From: an uncultured SAR86 cluster bacterium
GTDB lineage: Bacteria > Pseudomonadota > Gammaproteobacteria > Magnimaribacterales > Magnimaribacteraceae
Length of the DNA: 64,000 nucleotides
Assembly (NCBI GenBank): GCA_902630715.1
Contig: CACOVO010000003.1
Span: forward strand, 37,751 to 101,750
Reading direction: 5' to 3'
Made by a program: the position numbers and the translations under genes. Under the pieces are notes generated by a model. It saw only the letters and a program-made list of their open reading frames with translations, ran no database searches and was not told the origin of the DNA. Positions 1 to 8,210 of the stretch are shown here, piece after piece. Each line of letters begins with the position of its first letter. The stretch's first letter is position 1.

Positions 1-795
1 GCAACTATCGGGAATTATGATTATGGCCTTTTTTGGTATCTTTACCTTGATGGTACCGTTCAATGCGAAGTTAAGCTAACGGGCATAGTCGGTATAAGTG
101 CATATGATGAAAAAATTCATAAAAGTGGTCAGGATTTTCGGATTTCTGAGGAATTAGTTTCTCCTATTCACCAACATTTATTTTGCGTGAGATTAGATTG
201 GGATTTAGAGGGCGGAAATAATCAACTATATGAAACCAATGTAGAGGCTCTACCTATCGATGAGAATAATCCACATGGTATGCAGCTTAGTGCAGTATCT
301 ACTCACTTAAAATCAGAGAGTGAAGCTAAAAGAGATGTCTCTGTCTCTTCAAGCAGGGTCTGGAAAGTCATTAATTCGAATAAAACAAATTCTTTCGGCA
401 TGCCGGTCGGCTATAAGCTTTTACCAGGAAATACACCAACATTGCTCGCTCATCCTGATTCTCCTCCGGGAATAAGAGCTTCTTTTGCTAAGCATAATTT
501 GTGGGCTACTCCTTTCAATCAAGGCGAGATGTCGGCTGGAGGAGAAAATTCGGTAATGCATTCCGGGGAAGGAGGACTTGACGATATTACCTCTTCGGAT
601 CGCGATATAAGAGAGTGTGATTTAGTTACTTGGTATACATTTGGAGTTACGCATACTCCTCGACCGGAGGATTGGCCTGTTATGCCTGTTGAATATTGCG
701 GTTTTCATTTAATTCCAGTTGGTTTTTTTGAGAAAAATCCAACAATTAATTTACCTCCATCCTGCAATGCAAAAAGTAAATCAAATAAAGATTGA
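1..795 (+). CDS. primary (copper) amine oxidase, C-terminal part
   Basis: The reading frame is open from base 1, so the N-terminal part lies outside the window; 264 residues remain. This is the catalytic C-terminal domain of a copper/topaquinone amine oxidase, which oxidises primary amines to aldehydes with release of ammonia and hydrogen peroxide. The cofactor motif N-Y-D-Y is at visible residues 5-8, so Tyr6 is the expected topaquinone precursor. The Cu ligand pair His-Gln-His is at 57-59, and the third histidine falls in the THTPRPEDWPVMP block near the C-terminus. The closing GFF..NP segment is also typical. A putative esterase and a reductase follow on the same strand with almost no gap, which suggests a shared transcript. 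The periplasmic location usual for bacterial members cannot be checked here. Confidence 0.93.
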   Translation, partial: ATIGNYDYGLFWYLYLDGTVQCEVKLTGIVGISAYDEKIHKSGQDFRISEELVSPIHQHLFCVRLDWDLEGGNNQLYETNVEALPIDENNPHGMQLSAVSTHLKSESEAKRDVSVSSSRVWKVINSNKTNSFGMPVGYKLLPGNTPTLLAHPDSPPGIRASFAKHNLWATPFNQGEMSAGGENSVMHSGEGGLDDITSSDRDIRECDLVTWYTFGVTHTPRPEDWPVMPVEYCGFHLIPVGFFEKNPTINLPPSCNAKSKSNKD

Positions 796-803
796 ACACT
801 TTG

Positions 804-1676
804 ATGCCGAAATATTTAAAATTCACTGACGTAGAAATACATGAACTAAAGTCGGAGATAATTGGAGAGACTTTTGAGATTTTAGTAAAGCAACCTGATC
901 CAGAAGTGCTTGCTTTATTTGATGATGAACCTCTACCAGTGATTTACGGCACTGATGCAAACATATCAGCTGGGAGTTATATCGATACGATTGATGGTTT
1001 GCTTCTGGGCGGAGAAATTCCTCCCGTTCTCTTCATAGGTATAAGGTATAAATTAGGTGATGAGCCGGACTTCATGCAGTTTGTTACTAGCAGAACCCGT
1101 GAATTCACACCTGCAGAAGATACAGAAAATCAAAAATTAATAGAGCAAATGACTCTCAGAGAGGTTAAGGGTGGAGGCGCTGAAAACTTTTTAAAATTTT
1201 TAACAACTGAATTAAGAGACTGGGTATCGGAGAGATTTAATGTCTCAGATGATACTACATACATAGGCGACTCAATGGGTGGTTTGTTTGGGCTTTATAC
1301 ATTATTTACAGAACCAAAGGCTTTCAAGCGTTACGTTATTGGTAGCCCATGGCAAGAATGGAATCACCCTGCAACTTTTGAGCTTGAGAAAAAGTATGCA
1401 GAGAATAATGATGACATGGAAGCTATCGTTTATATGGCCTCAGGTGCCGAAGAGCACATCATCGGTCCTCATTTAGAAAAAATGAACACTGTTATGGTCG
1501 AGATATTTTCCAAAGCTAAGACTGCAGAATATACTCATCAAATGATAGAGAAGTTAGAAGAAAGGAAGTATCCGAATCTTAATCTGAAGGGTCAGATTTT
1601 AGAGGATGAAACTCACTTCACCATTATGGGTGCCTTGTTTGCAAGGGGTCTGAGGTATGTATTTAATGTTGATTGA
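804..1676 (+). CDS. alpha/beta-hydrolase, esterase-D/IroE-like (COG2819 type)
   Basis: This is a 290-residue alpha/beta-hydrolase. The nucleophile elbow GDSMGG puts the catalytic Ser at residue 157, and a C-terminal D-E-T-H segment supplies the likely catalytic His at 271. The overall pattern resembles the predicted hydrolases of the siderophore-esterase/COG2819 group. The natural substrate cannot be read from the sequence. I chose the ATG at 804, which lies 8 bases after the amine oxidase stop; an in-frame TTG at 792 would overlap that stop. There is no signal peptide, so it should be cytoplasmic. It lies between the amine oxidase and an MDR reductase and is probably co-transcribed with them. 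Confidence 0.8.
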   Translation: MPKYLKFTDVEIHELKSEIIGETFEILVKQPDPEVLALFDDEPLPVIYGTDANISAGSYIDTIDGLLLGGEIPPVLFIGIRYKLGDEPDFMQFVTSRTREFTPAEDTENQKLIEQMTLREVKGGGAENFLKFLTTELRDWVSERFNVSDDTTYIGDSMGGLFGLYTLFTEPKAFKRYVIGSPWQEWNHPATFELEKKYAENNDDMEAIVYMASGAEEHIIGPHLEKMNTVMVEIFSKAKTAEYTHQMIEKLEERKYPNLNLKGQILEDETHFTIMGALFARGLRYVFNVD

Positions 1677-1681
1677 TTAAT

Positions 1682-2704
1682 ATGAAGAATTTAAAAAATA
1701 GAAAATGGACTTTGGCTAAGCGACCCGTTGGTATGGTCGGAGAACATAACTTTTCTTTTGAGGAAGAAGAAGTGCGGGATATTGAAGAAGGTGAGTTTTT
1801 AATAAAAAATTTGTATCTTAGTTTCGATCCTGCTCAAAGAGGCTGGATGGAAGACAGAAAAAGTTATGTACCTCCTGTTGGTATAGGAGAAGTCATGAGA
1901 GCCGGTTCTGTTGGTCAAGTGATTGAATCGAATAATCCCAATTACGGTGTAGGAGATAAAGTACAGGGCACATTCGGTTGGCAAGAATATGCGATATCAG
2001 ACGGGAAAGGTATTTTAAACGCTACCATTATTCCGGAAGGTGCCTCTCTTACTGCGCCTTTGAGCGTATTTGGGATAACAGGTTTAACAGCTTACTTTGG
2101 ATTACTAGATATCTGTCACCCAGAAGAAGGTAATACTGTTCTTGTGTCAGGTGCAGCAGGCTCTACTGGATCAATAGCTGCACAGATTGCAAAGTTAAAG
2201 GGCTGCAGAGTCATAGGAGTAGCCGGAGGTGCCGAGAAATGTAGATGGTTAACTGAAGAGGCAAAAATAGATGGAGCAATAGATTACAAAGCCGCTAATT
2301 TGGCGGAAGTGATTCCAGAATTATGTCCAGAAGGTATCGATGTTATTTTCGACAATGTAGGTGGTAATTTTTTAGATACAGCTCTCATGAATATTAATCA
2401 GAGTGCCAGAATTGCAATTTGTGGCGCTATATCAGGTTATAACAACGAAACGCCGGCCCCAGGTCCTTCGAATTACACGGCTTTGATCATTCAAAGAGCA
2501 AAAATGGAAGGTTTTATCGTCCTTGACTACATGGATAGATTCCCAGAGGCAATAGCGGAGTTAATGCAATGGGTGCAAGAAGGGAAAATAATTTACCAAG
2601 AAGACATACAAGAAGGAATCGAGAATGCACCTGAAACCCTTTTGAGACTTTATACGGGTAAAAATGTTGGCAAACAACTTCTTAAAATCGCTGACCCTGA
2701 TTGA
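1682..2704 (+). CDS. NADP-dependent MDR-superfamily oxidoreductase (COG2130 type)
   Basis: This 340-residue medium-chain dehydrogenase/reductase resembles the leukotriene B4 dehydrogenase / prostaglandin reductase / curcumin reductase group. It has the N-terminal SFDPAQRGWM-like segment of that group, a Rossmann nucleotide-binding motif GAAGSTGSIAAQIAK near residue 150, and a GVAGG turn after it. No catalytic zinc Cys/His set is seen, as expected for this branch, which reduces activated C=C bonds of enals and enones with NADPH. The ATG at 1682 was preferred; a TTG at 1673 would overlap the upstream stop. The preceding amine oxidase makes aldehydes, so a role in clearing reactive carbonyls is plausible but inferred. 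Confidence 0.85.
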   Translation: MKNLKNRKWTLAKRPVGMVGEHNFSFEEEEVRDIEEGEFLIKNLYLSFDPAQRGWMEDRKSYVPPVGIGEVMRAGSVGQVIESNNPNYGVGDKVQGTFGWQEYAISDGKGILNATIIPEGASLTAPLSVFGITGLTAYFGLLDICHPEEGNTVLVSGAAGSTGSIAAQIAKLKGCRVIGVAGGAEKCRWLTEEAKIDGAIDYKAANLAEVIPELCPEGIDVIFDNVGGNFLDTALMNINQSARIAICGAISGYNNETPAPGPSNYTALIIQRAKMEGFIVLDYMDRFPEAIAELMQWVQEGKIIYQEDIQEGIENAPETLLRLYTGKNVGKQLLKIADPD

Positions 2705-2741
2705 TTTATGACCCCGTACTTTTCTAAATTCTATTTTGATT

Positions 2742-3278
2742 ATGAGTGTTAGAGAAATTATAAAAATGGGTAATCCTGTTTTGAGGGAGATAGCTGAAGA
2801 TTTCTCTCCTAAAGAAATACTCAGTGAAGAGACACAATCTTTAGTTGAAGACATGTGGGATTCTATGGAAGCAGCAGGTGGTATTGGTCTAGCGGCACCG
2901 CAAATAGGAATTTCAAAGCAACTTGCAGTCATTAGACTTCAAGAACAATCAGAAAGATATCCTGATATGAAAGACAGCGAGGACTTCGTGATTTTCAATC
3001 CTAAAATAACAGTGCTTGATGAAACCGAGCAGGGTTTCTGGGAAGGTTGCCTTAGTATTCCTGGTTTGAGAGGGTATGTCGAAAGACCAAGAAACATAAG
3101 AGTGGATTATCTTGACGAAGATGCAAAACCTAAATCAATTGAGATTGATGAATTTTTGGCAACAGTATTTCAACATGAAATAGACCATTTAATCGGCAGG
3201 CTATATGTTGATAGGATGAAAGACATAACCACTTTGACCTATGAAGATGAAATGGTTCTAGAGTCAGCAGAGAATTAG
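2742..3278 (+). CDS. def: peptide deformylase
   Basis: This is a 178-residue peptide deformylase, which removes the formyl group from N-terminal Met of new proteins. All three family motifs are intact: GIGLAAPQ at about 47-54, EGCLS at 101-105 with metal ligand Cys103, and QHEIDH at 144-149 with ligands His145 and His149 and catalytic Glu146. The start is the ATG at 2742, six bases inside a possible TTG start. The gene is not next to fmt as in many gammaproteobacteria but sits in a metabolic cluster, so it may be a second copy; the rest of the genome would have to show that. Confidence 0.95.
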   Translation: MSVREIIKMGNPVLREIAEDFSPKEILSEETQSLVEDMWDSMEAAGGIGLAAPQIGISKQLAVIRLQEQSERYPDMKDSEDFVIFNPKITVLDETEQGFWEGCLSIPGLRGYVERPRNIRVDYLDEDAKPKSIEIDEFLATVFQHEIDHLIGRLYVDRMKDITTLTYEDEMVLESAEN

Positions 3279-3301
3279 AATTCGAGAATTAGGGGAGAAT
3301 A

Positions 3302-4369
3302 ATGGAAATTGAAGACAGAATTAGAGCAGCATGGGAAGGAAGAATCTCTGGCTGCCTTCTCGGAAAACCTGTTGAAATGGTTTCGATGAGAGAAGGACCA
3401 ATTGGTCTGAATAATTTCTTAGAAGAGTCCGGATCACTTCCACTTAGAGATTATGTGAAGTATATGGATCATCCTTTACTTAGAGGTGCGAATAAGAGGT
3501 GTTGCTTAGGAATGATAGATAAGGCCGAGGTCGATGATGACATAACATATCTTGTCTTAGCTTTAATGATGATGGAACAGTATGGATTAGACCTTACTAC
3601 CGATGATGTAGCACGGTCTTGGATAAATCTGCTTCCAGTTGGAGCGACTTTTACTGCCGAGAGAGATTCATATCTTAAACTAATCGAAAAATCGAATATG
3701 GCTTATCAGTTTGGGGGTCCTAGAGACTTTGATTTTGAAGAAATTAATGATGGCGAATATAACGATTGGATAGGGGCTCAAATAAGGATCGATATGTATG
3801 GTTGGTTGCTTCCGGGTAAACCTAAATTGGCAGCAGATCTTGCTAGGAGAGATGCGATGCTTTCTCATAGGTCTTGTGCAGTTGAAGCATCTGCATATAT
3901 TGCTGCACTCTGTGCCTTAGTACCCGTCTCCTCGACTAGAGAGGAAGCTGTAGATGCCGCTTTAGAACTTATAGAAAAGGACTCTCTTGCTTATGAGGCA
4001 GTTAAGATTGGTATCCAATTCAAGAATAAAGATGCTTCTAATTTACATGATCATTATGGTGACATGTCTCCTGTTCACAGTTTAAATAACTTAGCCGTGG
4101 TGGTTTGGGCTTTTTTGTCTTTTCAGGATTCGTTTGACGAAGCGATAGGTGAAACTATTTGTTGTGGATGGGACACCGATTGCACAGGGGCTACAGTGGG
4201 AGGCTTAATTGGCTTGGATAAAGGTACTATCCCAAACTCTTGGACAGAGCCATGGCAGGGAAGAGTAACAACAGCAATTGCAGGAGTGGGTGAACTGAAA
4301 CTTGATCATTTAATCGAAAGAACCTGTATTTTAGTCAAAAAGTTTTCTGCTGAATCTGATCTTAAATAA
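3302..4369 (+). CDS. ADP-ribosylglycohydrolase family protein (DraG/ARH-like)
   Basis: This 355-residue protein has the all-alpha ADP-ribosyl hydrolase fold. It starts with the family's R..AAWEGRISGCLLG segment, carries the first metal site in VDDDITY near residue 80, and the second in CGWDTDCTGATVGGLIGL near 285-300. These Asp residues normally hold two Mg ions. Family members release ADP-ribose from proteins or hydrolyse related glycosides. The strong AGGGGAGA ribosome site just upstream supports the ATG at 3302. A ribokinase starts 6 bases after its stop and a nucleoside hydrolase follows convergently. That points to ribose recovery from ADP-ribose or nucleosides rather than control of nitrogenase, for which no genes are present. 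Confidence 0.88.
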   Translation: MEIEDRIRAAWEGRISGCLLGKPVEMVSMREGPIGLNNFLEESGSLPLRDYVKYMDHPLLRGANKRCCLGMIDKAEVDDDITYLVLALMMMEQYGLDLTTDDVARSWINLLPVGATFTAERDSYLKLIEKSNMAYQFGGPRDFDFEEINDGEYNDWIGAQIRIDMYGWLLPGKPKLAADLARRDAMLSHRSCAVEASAYIAALCALVPVSSTREEAVDAALELIEKDSLAYEAVKIGIQFKNKDASNLHDHYGDMSPVHSLNNLAVVVWAFLSFQDSFDEAIGETICCGWDTDCTGATVGGLIGLDKGTIPNSWTEPWQGRVTTAIAGVGELKLDHLIERTCILVKKFSAESDLK

Positions 4370-4375
4370 CTTCTA

Positions 4376-5290
4376 ATGCAAAATCGCATTTCTGTATTCG
4401 GAAGTATAAATATGGACTTGGTTATATATAGTGATTCCAGTCCATCTGAAGGAGAGACTATATTTGGAAATAACTTTGAAACTTTCCTTGGAGGAAAAGG
4501 GGCCAATCAAGCTGTTGCTGCGGCGCGAATGGGCTCAGAGGTTTCATTTGTTGGCAAAGTTGGTAGTGATTTATTTGGGAAAATATTAAAGGAAAAATTA
4601 GAATTAGAAGATATAGAAACTGAGTTACTTCAAGCGCATACCGGCGAGTCAGGAGTTGCCTTTATTAATGTCATAGAGAGCACTGCGCAAAACCAAATCA
4701 CAGTTATCTCAGGTGCAAATTCTCATGCTCAATCAGATCAATTAAGTGACGAAGCCCTCTCTTCATCAGAAATAATTCTTTCTCAACTAGAGGTGCCCCT
4801 GCAAGAAATAGAAAAACTATTTTCGAGAGCTTCCAATAAAGGTTGTTTGCGCATTTTGAATGTTGCGCCTGCTTTGCAGCTTAGTGAAACTCTATTTAAT
4901 GAAACAGATATATTTTTAGTAAATGAACTGGAGTTATCAGCATTATCTAATAAACCCCTAAATTTAGATGACATAAGCTCCATAAAAGAGTGTATTGATT
5001 CCTTGCAACTGAATGATGATCAGTCAATAGTTGTGACATTGGGTTCTAAGGGTGTGTATGTGCATCAACATAATAAAAATGAATTTTTCTCGGGTCATAA
5101 AGTTAATGCTGTTGACACTACAGGTTCAGGTGATTGCTTCATCGGAGTTATGGCAAGTAATATGCTTCTGAGTAAAAATTTATTCGAAGCTGCAGACTTT
5201 GCAAATAAAGCTGCATCTCTCTCTGTGACAAAAAAAGGGGCCTCTGTTTCTATGCCAAGCAGACAAGAAGTTCTAGATTTTTGGAGCTAA
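4376..5290 (+). CDS. rbsK: PfkB-family carbohydrate kinase, ribokinase-like
   Basis: This 304-residue PfkB kinase most resembles ribokinase. It has GSINMDLV at the N-terminus, the PfkB signature FLGGKGANQAVAAARMG at about 39-55, and the C-terminal signature DTTGSGDCFIGV starting near residue 247. The last Asp of GSGD (about 253) is the catalytic base and the glycines form the anion hole. Ribokinase phosphorylates ribose to ribose-5-phosphate. The preceding ADP-ribosylglycohydrolase and the facing nucleoside hydrolase both lead to free ribose or ribosyl products, which favours ribose over other sugars. Deoxyribose or another pentose remains possible. The stop overlaps the convergent nucleoside hydrolase by 4 bases. 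Confidence 0.85.
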   Translation: MQNRISVFGSINMDLVIYSDSSPSEGETIFGNNFETFLGGKGANQAVAAARMGSEVSFVGKVGSDLFGKILKEKLELEDIETELLQAHTGESGVAFINVIESTAQNQITVISGANSHAQSDQLSDEALSSSEIILSQLEVPLQEIEKLFSRASNKGCLRILNVAPALQLSETLFNETDIFLVNELELSALSNKPLNLDDISSIKECIDSLQLNDDQSIVVTLGSKGVYVHQHNKNEFFSGHKVNAVDTTGSGDCFIGVMASNMLLSKNLFEAADFANKAASLSVTKKGASVSMPSRQEVLDFWS

Positions 5291-6267
5291 AGATTTATTA
5301 AAAAGTCTAGGACCCTTTCTTGAAATATAGCGTTAAAGGCATCAACATCTATATCTAAAGCTACCTCAGAGTTAGGTTTCGGTTTGAATATTTGACCCAT
5401 AATGGATTCATTGAATTCACTTACCGTTTGTCCGTCTGTATATTCGCCCTTAGTTTCTACAGTAACAAAAGCATCTTTGAATGTTGCTATTTCTGGCATA
5501 AATGAAAGAGCCATAGCCAATGAATCATACAAATGCAGACCTTGATCAACTATTTCCTTATTGGGATTTATTTTTAACCATGGATCAACAGACTGCTGCA
5601 CGAATTGGCAAAAGTCATGTTTATTTGAACCAATTTCGTTGAGCTGCTCTCTTCCAAATCTTGTTTTATGACAAACATCCAAGGGAACCATTCTTATAGG
5701 AATTCCAGAAGCAAAAACTTTTGCAGCTGATTCCGGATCGGCCCATACATTAAATTCTGCAGACGGAGTTACATTGCCTTGAACGGTTGCGGCTCCTGCC
5801 ATCATTGTAATTTTATTAACATGATCAGATAATCCTGGATCCTCATCTAATGCATGTGCGATGTTCGTTAAAGGACCTATTGTTACAAGCTCAATTTCAC
5901 CGGAGTTTTCTTTAGTTATTTCGGTTATAAACTTTGCTGCACCTTTCTTATCATTTTCTAATGATACCAGTGGTGTGATTTGCTCCATACCATCCCTATC
6001 GCTCAACCATTTTCTTTTCTCATTCCTTTCATCATCATAAGTACCAGGTCTGCCAGTATGCACAGGTATATTTTTATCTAGCATATCTACAAGATATAGG
6101 GCGTTGCTATAGCCTCTTTCAACCGGAACATTTCCTTGAACCGTTGTAATTCCCAAAATTTCAAGTTCTGGTGAGTTCATTGCAAGCATAATTGCAAAAC
6201 AATCTTCCGGATCTCCCCCTTTTGTACCCATTGCTGGGTCAGTATCAATAATTATTTTCTTTTTCAT
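5287..6267 (-). CDS. nucleoside hydrolase (inosine-uridine preferring family)
   Basis: This 326-residue protein has the metal-binding N-terminus of nucleoside hydrolases, IIIDTDPAMG, where the two Asp bind calcium. The usual DD of DTDPGxDD is displaced into a D-P-E-D segment a few residues later, as in a known sub-branch. EFNVWADPESA with a later PLDVCHKT supplies further metal and ribose contacts. The enzyme cleaves a ribonucleoside into base and ribose. It runs opposite to the ribokinase and overlaps it by 4 bases, so the two are linked in place though not in one transcript. The start ATG at 6267 faces a short carboxylesterase remnant. The preferred nucleoside cannot be told from sequence. 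Confidence 0.88.
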   Translation of the reverse strand: MKKKIIIDTDPAMGTKGGDPEDCFAIMLAMNSPELEILGITTVQGNVPVERGYSNALYLVDMLDKNIPVHTGRPGTYDDERNEKRKWLSDRDGMEQITPLVSLENDKKGAAKFITEITKENSGEIELVTIGPLTNIAHALDEDPGLSDHVNKITMMAGAATVQGNVTPSAEFNVWADPESAAKVFASGIPIRMVPLDVCHKTRFGREQLNEIGSNKHDFCQFVQQSVDPWLKINPNKEIVDQGLHLYDSLAMALSFMPEIATFKDAFVTVETKGEYTDGQTVSEFNESIMGQIFKPKPNSEVALDIDVDAFNAIFQERVLDFLINL

Positions 6268-6309
6268 CTTTCGTGATATGTTAACCCTTTATATAAGTAA
6301 AAGGGAGAA

Positions 6310-6528
6310 ATGCTTATGCGGCCTATTGTTGAGACCAAGACCGGTCCCGTACGGGGTCTAATCGAAAATTTTAGTGGAACTGAAGGGTATTCTTTCAGAG
6401 GCATACCTTATGCGGCAGATACATCGGGTGATAATAGATGGCGCGCTCCGCAAGATGTAGGAAAAAAAGATATAGATAGGATGGAAGTATATGACCTTCT
6501 TAGAGACCACAAATTCTATGGTAACTAA
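6310..6528 (+). pseudogene. carboxylesterase (type B) N-terminal remnant
   Basis: The 72-codon frame starts like a type B carboxylesterase: VETKTGPVRG, then a Gly-rich stretch, YSFRGIPYA and RW.AP, all within residues 5-47. Full-length family members are about 500 residues and need a GESAGG nucleophile, which is absent. After residue 48 the sequence jumps to an unrelated-looking tail ending YDLLRDHKFYGN, which fits a large in-frame deletion or fusion to another gene's end. A ribosome site (AAGGGAGA) still precedes the ATG, so a peptide may be made. Its stop abuts the stop of the convergent SDR gene with no spare base. Confidence 0.6.
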
Positions 6529-7308
6529 TTAAGCCCTTCTAATTGAAAGCCCACCATCAACCGGCAAATAAACCCCGTTTATATAAGAAGAAGATGGAAG
6601 GCATAGATTTAAAGTAGCGTGAGCTACTTCTTCAGGCTCACCATATCTTTTTAGGCCAACCCTCCTTCTTGCATAGATATCCTTATCCTTCTGATCTATT
6701 GCTGAAGTCATATTAGTATTGATCGGACCAGGACAAATGCAATTAACAGTAATACCTTGTGGTCCAAGTTCAAGTGCAAGTGAACGCGTTAAACCAATTA
6801 CGCCATGTTTTGCTGCCGTATATGGACTATGGTAAGGAGAAGCACCAAAACCTTCAGTAGAGGATATATTTACTATTCTTGCGTTATCAGATTTTAGTAG
6901 TTGTGGAAGCGCTGCTCTGATTAATCTAATTTGTCCTGTAAGAACTACATTAAGTGTATCGTCCCAATAATCCTCGTAATTTTCGTCTTCAATAGATGTC
7001 ACAGATGCTATCCCTGCGTTATTAATAATAAAATCAAGAGATCCATAGATATCAACTGTTTGTTTCAAACAGTTATCAATATCAGATTTATCAGTTACGT
7101 CTAACTTAAGTGCGGTACATTCTCCTTTAGAGTTATTTATTTCCTCAGATACTCTATCAACAGATTTTTGATCTACATCTGTTGCAACGACTTTGACCCC
7201 CTCGGCAGCAAACACTTTAGCTGTAGCTTCACCCATGCCGCTTCCTGCACCTGTAATTATAGCTACTCTTCCTTTTACAGACCTGGAGAGCTTTTTAAAA
7301 AATTTCAT
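6529..7308 (-). CDS. SDR-family NAD(P)-dependent oxidoreductase
   Basis: This is a classical short-chain dehydrogenase of 259 residues. The cofactor motif GAGSGMG is at about 20-26, NNAG at 96-99, and the catalytic set is Ser150, Tyr163 and Lys167 (SPYTAAK). A C-terminal DGG motif is present. An Asp after the second beta strand (VATDVD) suggests preference for NAD(H) over NADP(H). The substrate is unknown; relatives oxidise sterols, 3-hydroxyacyl chains or sugars. It is transcribed divergently from the downstream crotonase-family gene, with about 70 bases between the starts, which may hold a shared regulatory region. Confidence 0.9.
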   Translation of the reverse strand: MKFFKKLSRSVKGRVAIITGAGSGMGEATAKVFAAEGVKVVATDVDQKSVDRVSEEINNSKGECTALKLDVTDKSDIDNCLKQTVDIYGSLDFIINNAGIASVTSIEDENYEDYWDDTLNVVLTGQIRLIRAALPQLLKSDNARIVNISSTEGFGASPYHSPYTAAKHGVIGLTRSLALELGPQGITVNCICPGPINTNMTSAIDQKDKDIYARRRVGLKRYGEPEEVAHATLNLCLPSSSYINGVYLPVDGGLSIRRA

Positions 7309-7378
7309 ATTTAAAATAATTGAGTTATTTAACTACTTATTAGATTATAGGAAGATAAATTATTTAAAAGGAAAAACT

Positions 7379-8071
7379 ATGACGGATCAACCAGCAACTT
7401 TAACTCAAGAAGGAGACGTTTCAATAATTACCCTAGATGACGGGAAAGCTAATGTCTTTTCTGCAAATATGAGCAGTACTATTAATAGATTATTAGACGA
7501 TGTTCCAAATGATAAGGGCTCATTGCTTATAACTGGCAGGCCGGGGCTTTTTTCTGCTGGGTTTGATCTTAAGACTATTCAAGGAGGAGATCCCAAAGCT
7601 GCAATTGAAATGACAACTGCTGGATTTAAGTTACTATCGAGGATTTACAGCTTTCCAAGACCTGTTGTAGCTGCATCTAGCGGACATGCAATTGCTTTGG
7701 GCGCATTTGTGCTGTGCTGTGCAGACTACAGAATTGGTGCAGCTGGAAATTTTATAGTTCAAGCGAACGAAACAAGAAATGGGATGTCTATACCGACACC
7801 AATTTTAGAGATATCTAAATCAAGAATTTTGAAGAATCATTGGTATAGAGCGATACTAAATGCGGAGGCCTATTCCATAGCTGATTCGATAGATGCAGGT
7901 TATATAGACGAAGTAGTTGAACCTGAGGAATTGATGACTAAATCACTCGAGGTTGCGCAAGATTTAGCCACTTTAAGTCATCCTCATTACAAACTGACAA
8001 AAGACTTAGACCAAAAAGAAGTGCTTGAGAGGATAAATTCCTCAATAGACACGATGAGTAAGGCAAGTTAA
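7379..8071 (+). CDS. enoyl-CoA hydratase/isomerase (crotonase) family protein
   Basis: This 230-residue protein starts at the ATG at 7379, preceded by AAAAGGAAAAA; an open frame extends upstream through the divergent SDR but without a good start. Crotonase oxyanion-hole segments are visible: FSAGFDLK at about 58-65 and GHAIALGAFVLCCADYRIGA at 102-120. It is shorter than E. coli-type hydratases (about 260). The usual second catalytic Glu cannot be placed with confidence, so the exact reaction (hydration, isomerisation or another CoA-thioester chemistry) is open. It stands alone between the SDR and tRNA-Ala. Confidence 0.85.
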   Translation: MTDQPATLTQEGDVSIITLDDGKANVFSANMSSTINRLLDDVPNDKGSLLITGRPGLFSAGFDLKTIQGGDPKAAIEMTTAGFKLLSRIYSFPRPVVAASSGHAIALGAFVLCCADYRIGAAGNFIVQANETRNGMSIPTPILEISKSRILKNHWYRAILNAEAYSIADSIDAGYIDEVVEPEELMTKSLEVAQDLATLSHPHYKLTKDLDQKEVLERINSSIDTMSKAS

Positions 8072-8130
8072 AAAAAATTAAATAATACTTCCTTAGTTTC
8101 AAGTTTTTGTTAATCTACGCTACCTCTTGT

Positions 8131-8206
8131 GGGGCCATAGCTCAGCTGGGAGAGCGCATCCCTTGCACGGATGAGGTCGTCGGTTCGATCCCGACTGGCT
8201 CCACCA
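8131..8206 (+). tRNA. tRNA-Ala(TGC)
   Basis: This is a 76-base cloverleaf with the CCA end encoded. The acceptor GGGGCCA pairs with TGGCTCC, the anticodon stem CATCC/GGATG holds the loop CTTGCAC (anticodon TGC), and the T arm carries GTTCGAT. It lies between the crotonase and the convergent M28 peptidase, outside any rRNA operon. Confidence 0.97.
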
Positions 8207-8210
8207 ACAA

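Noticed and set aside
7193..7378. N-terminal extension of the crotonase frame
   Set aside because: It runs antisense through the start of the divergent SDR gene and has no crotonase similarity; the ATG at 7379 has a ribosome site.
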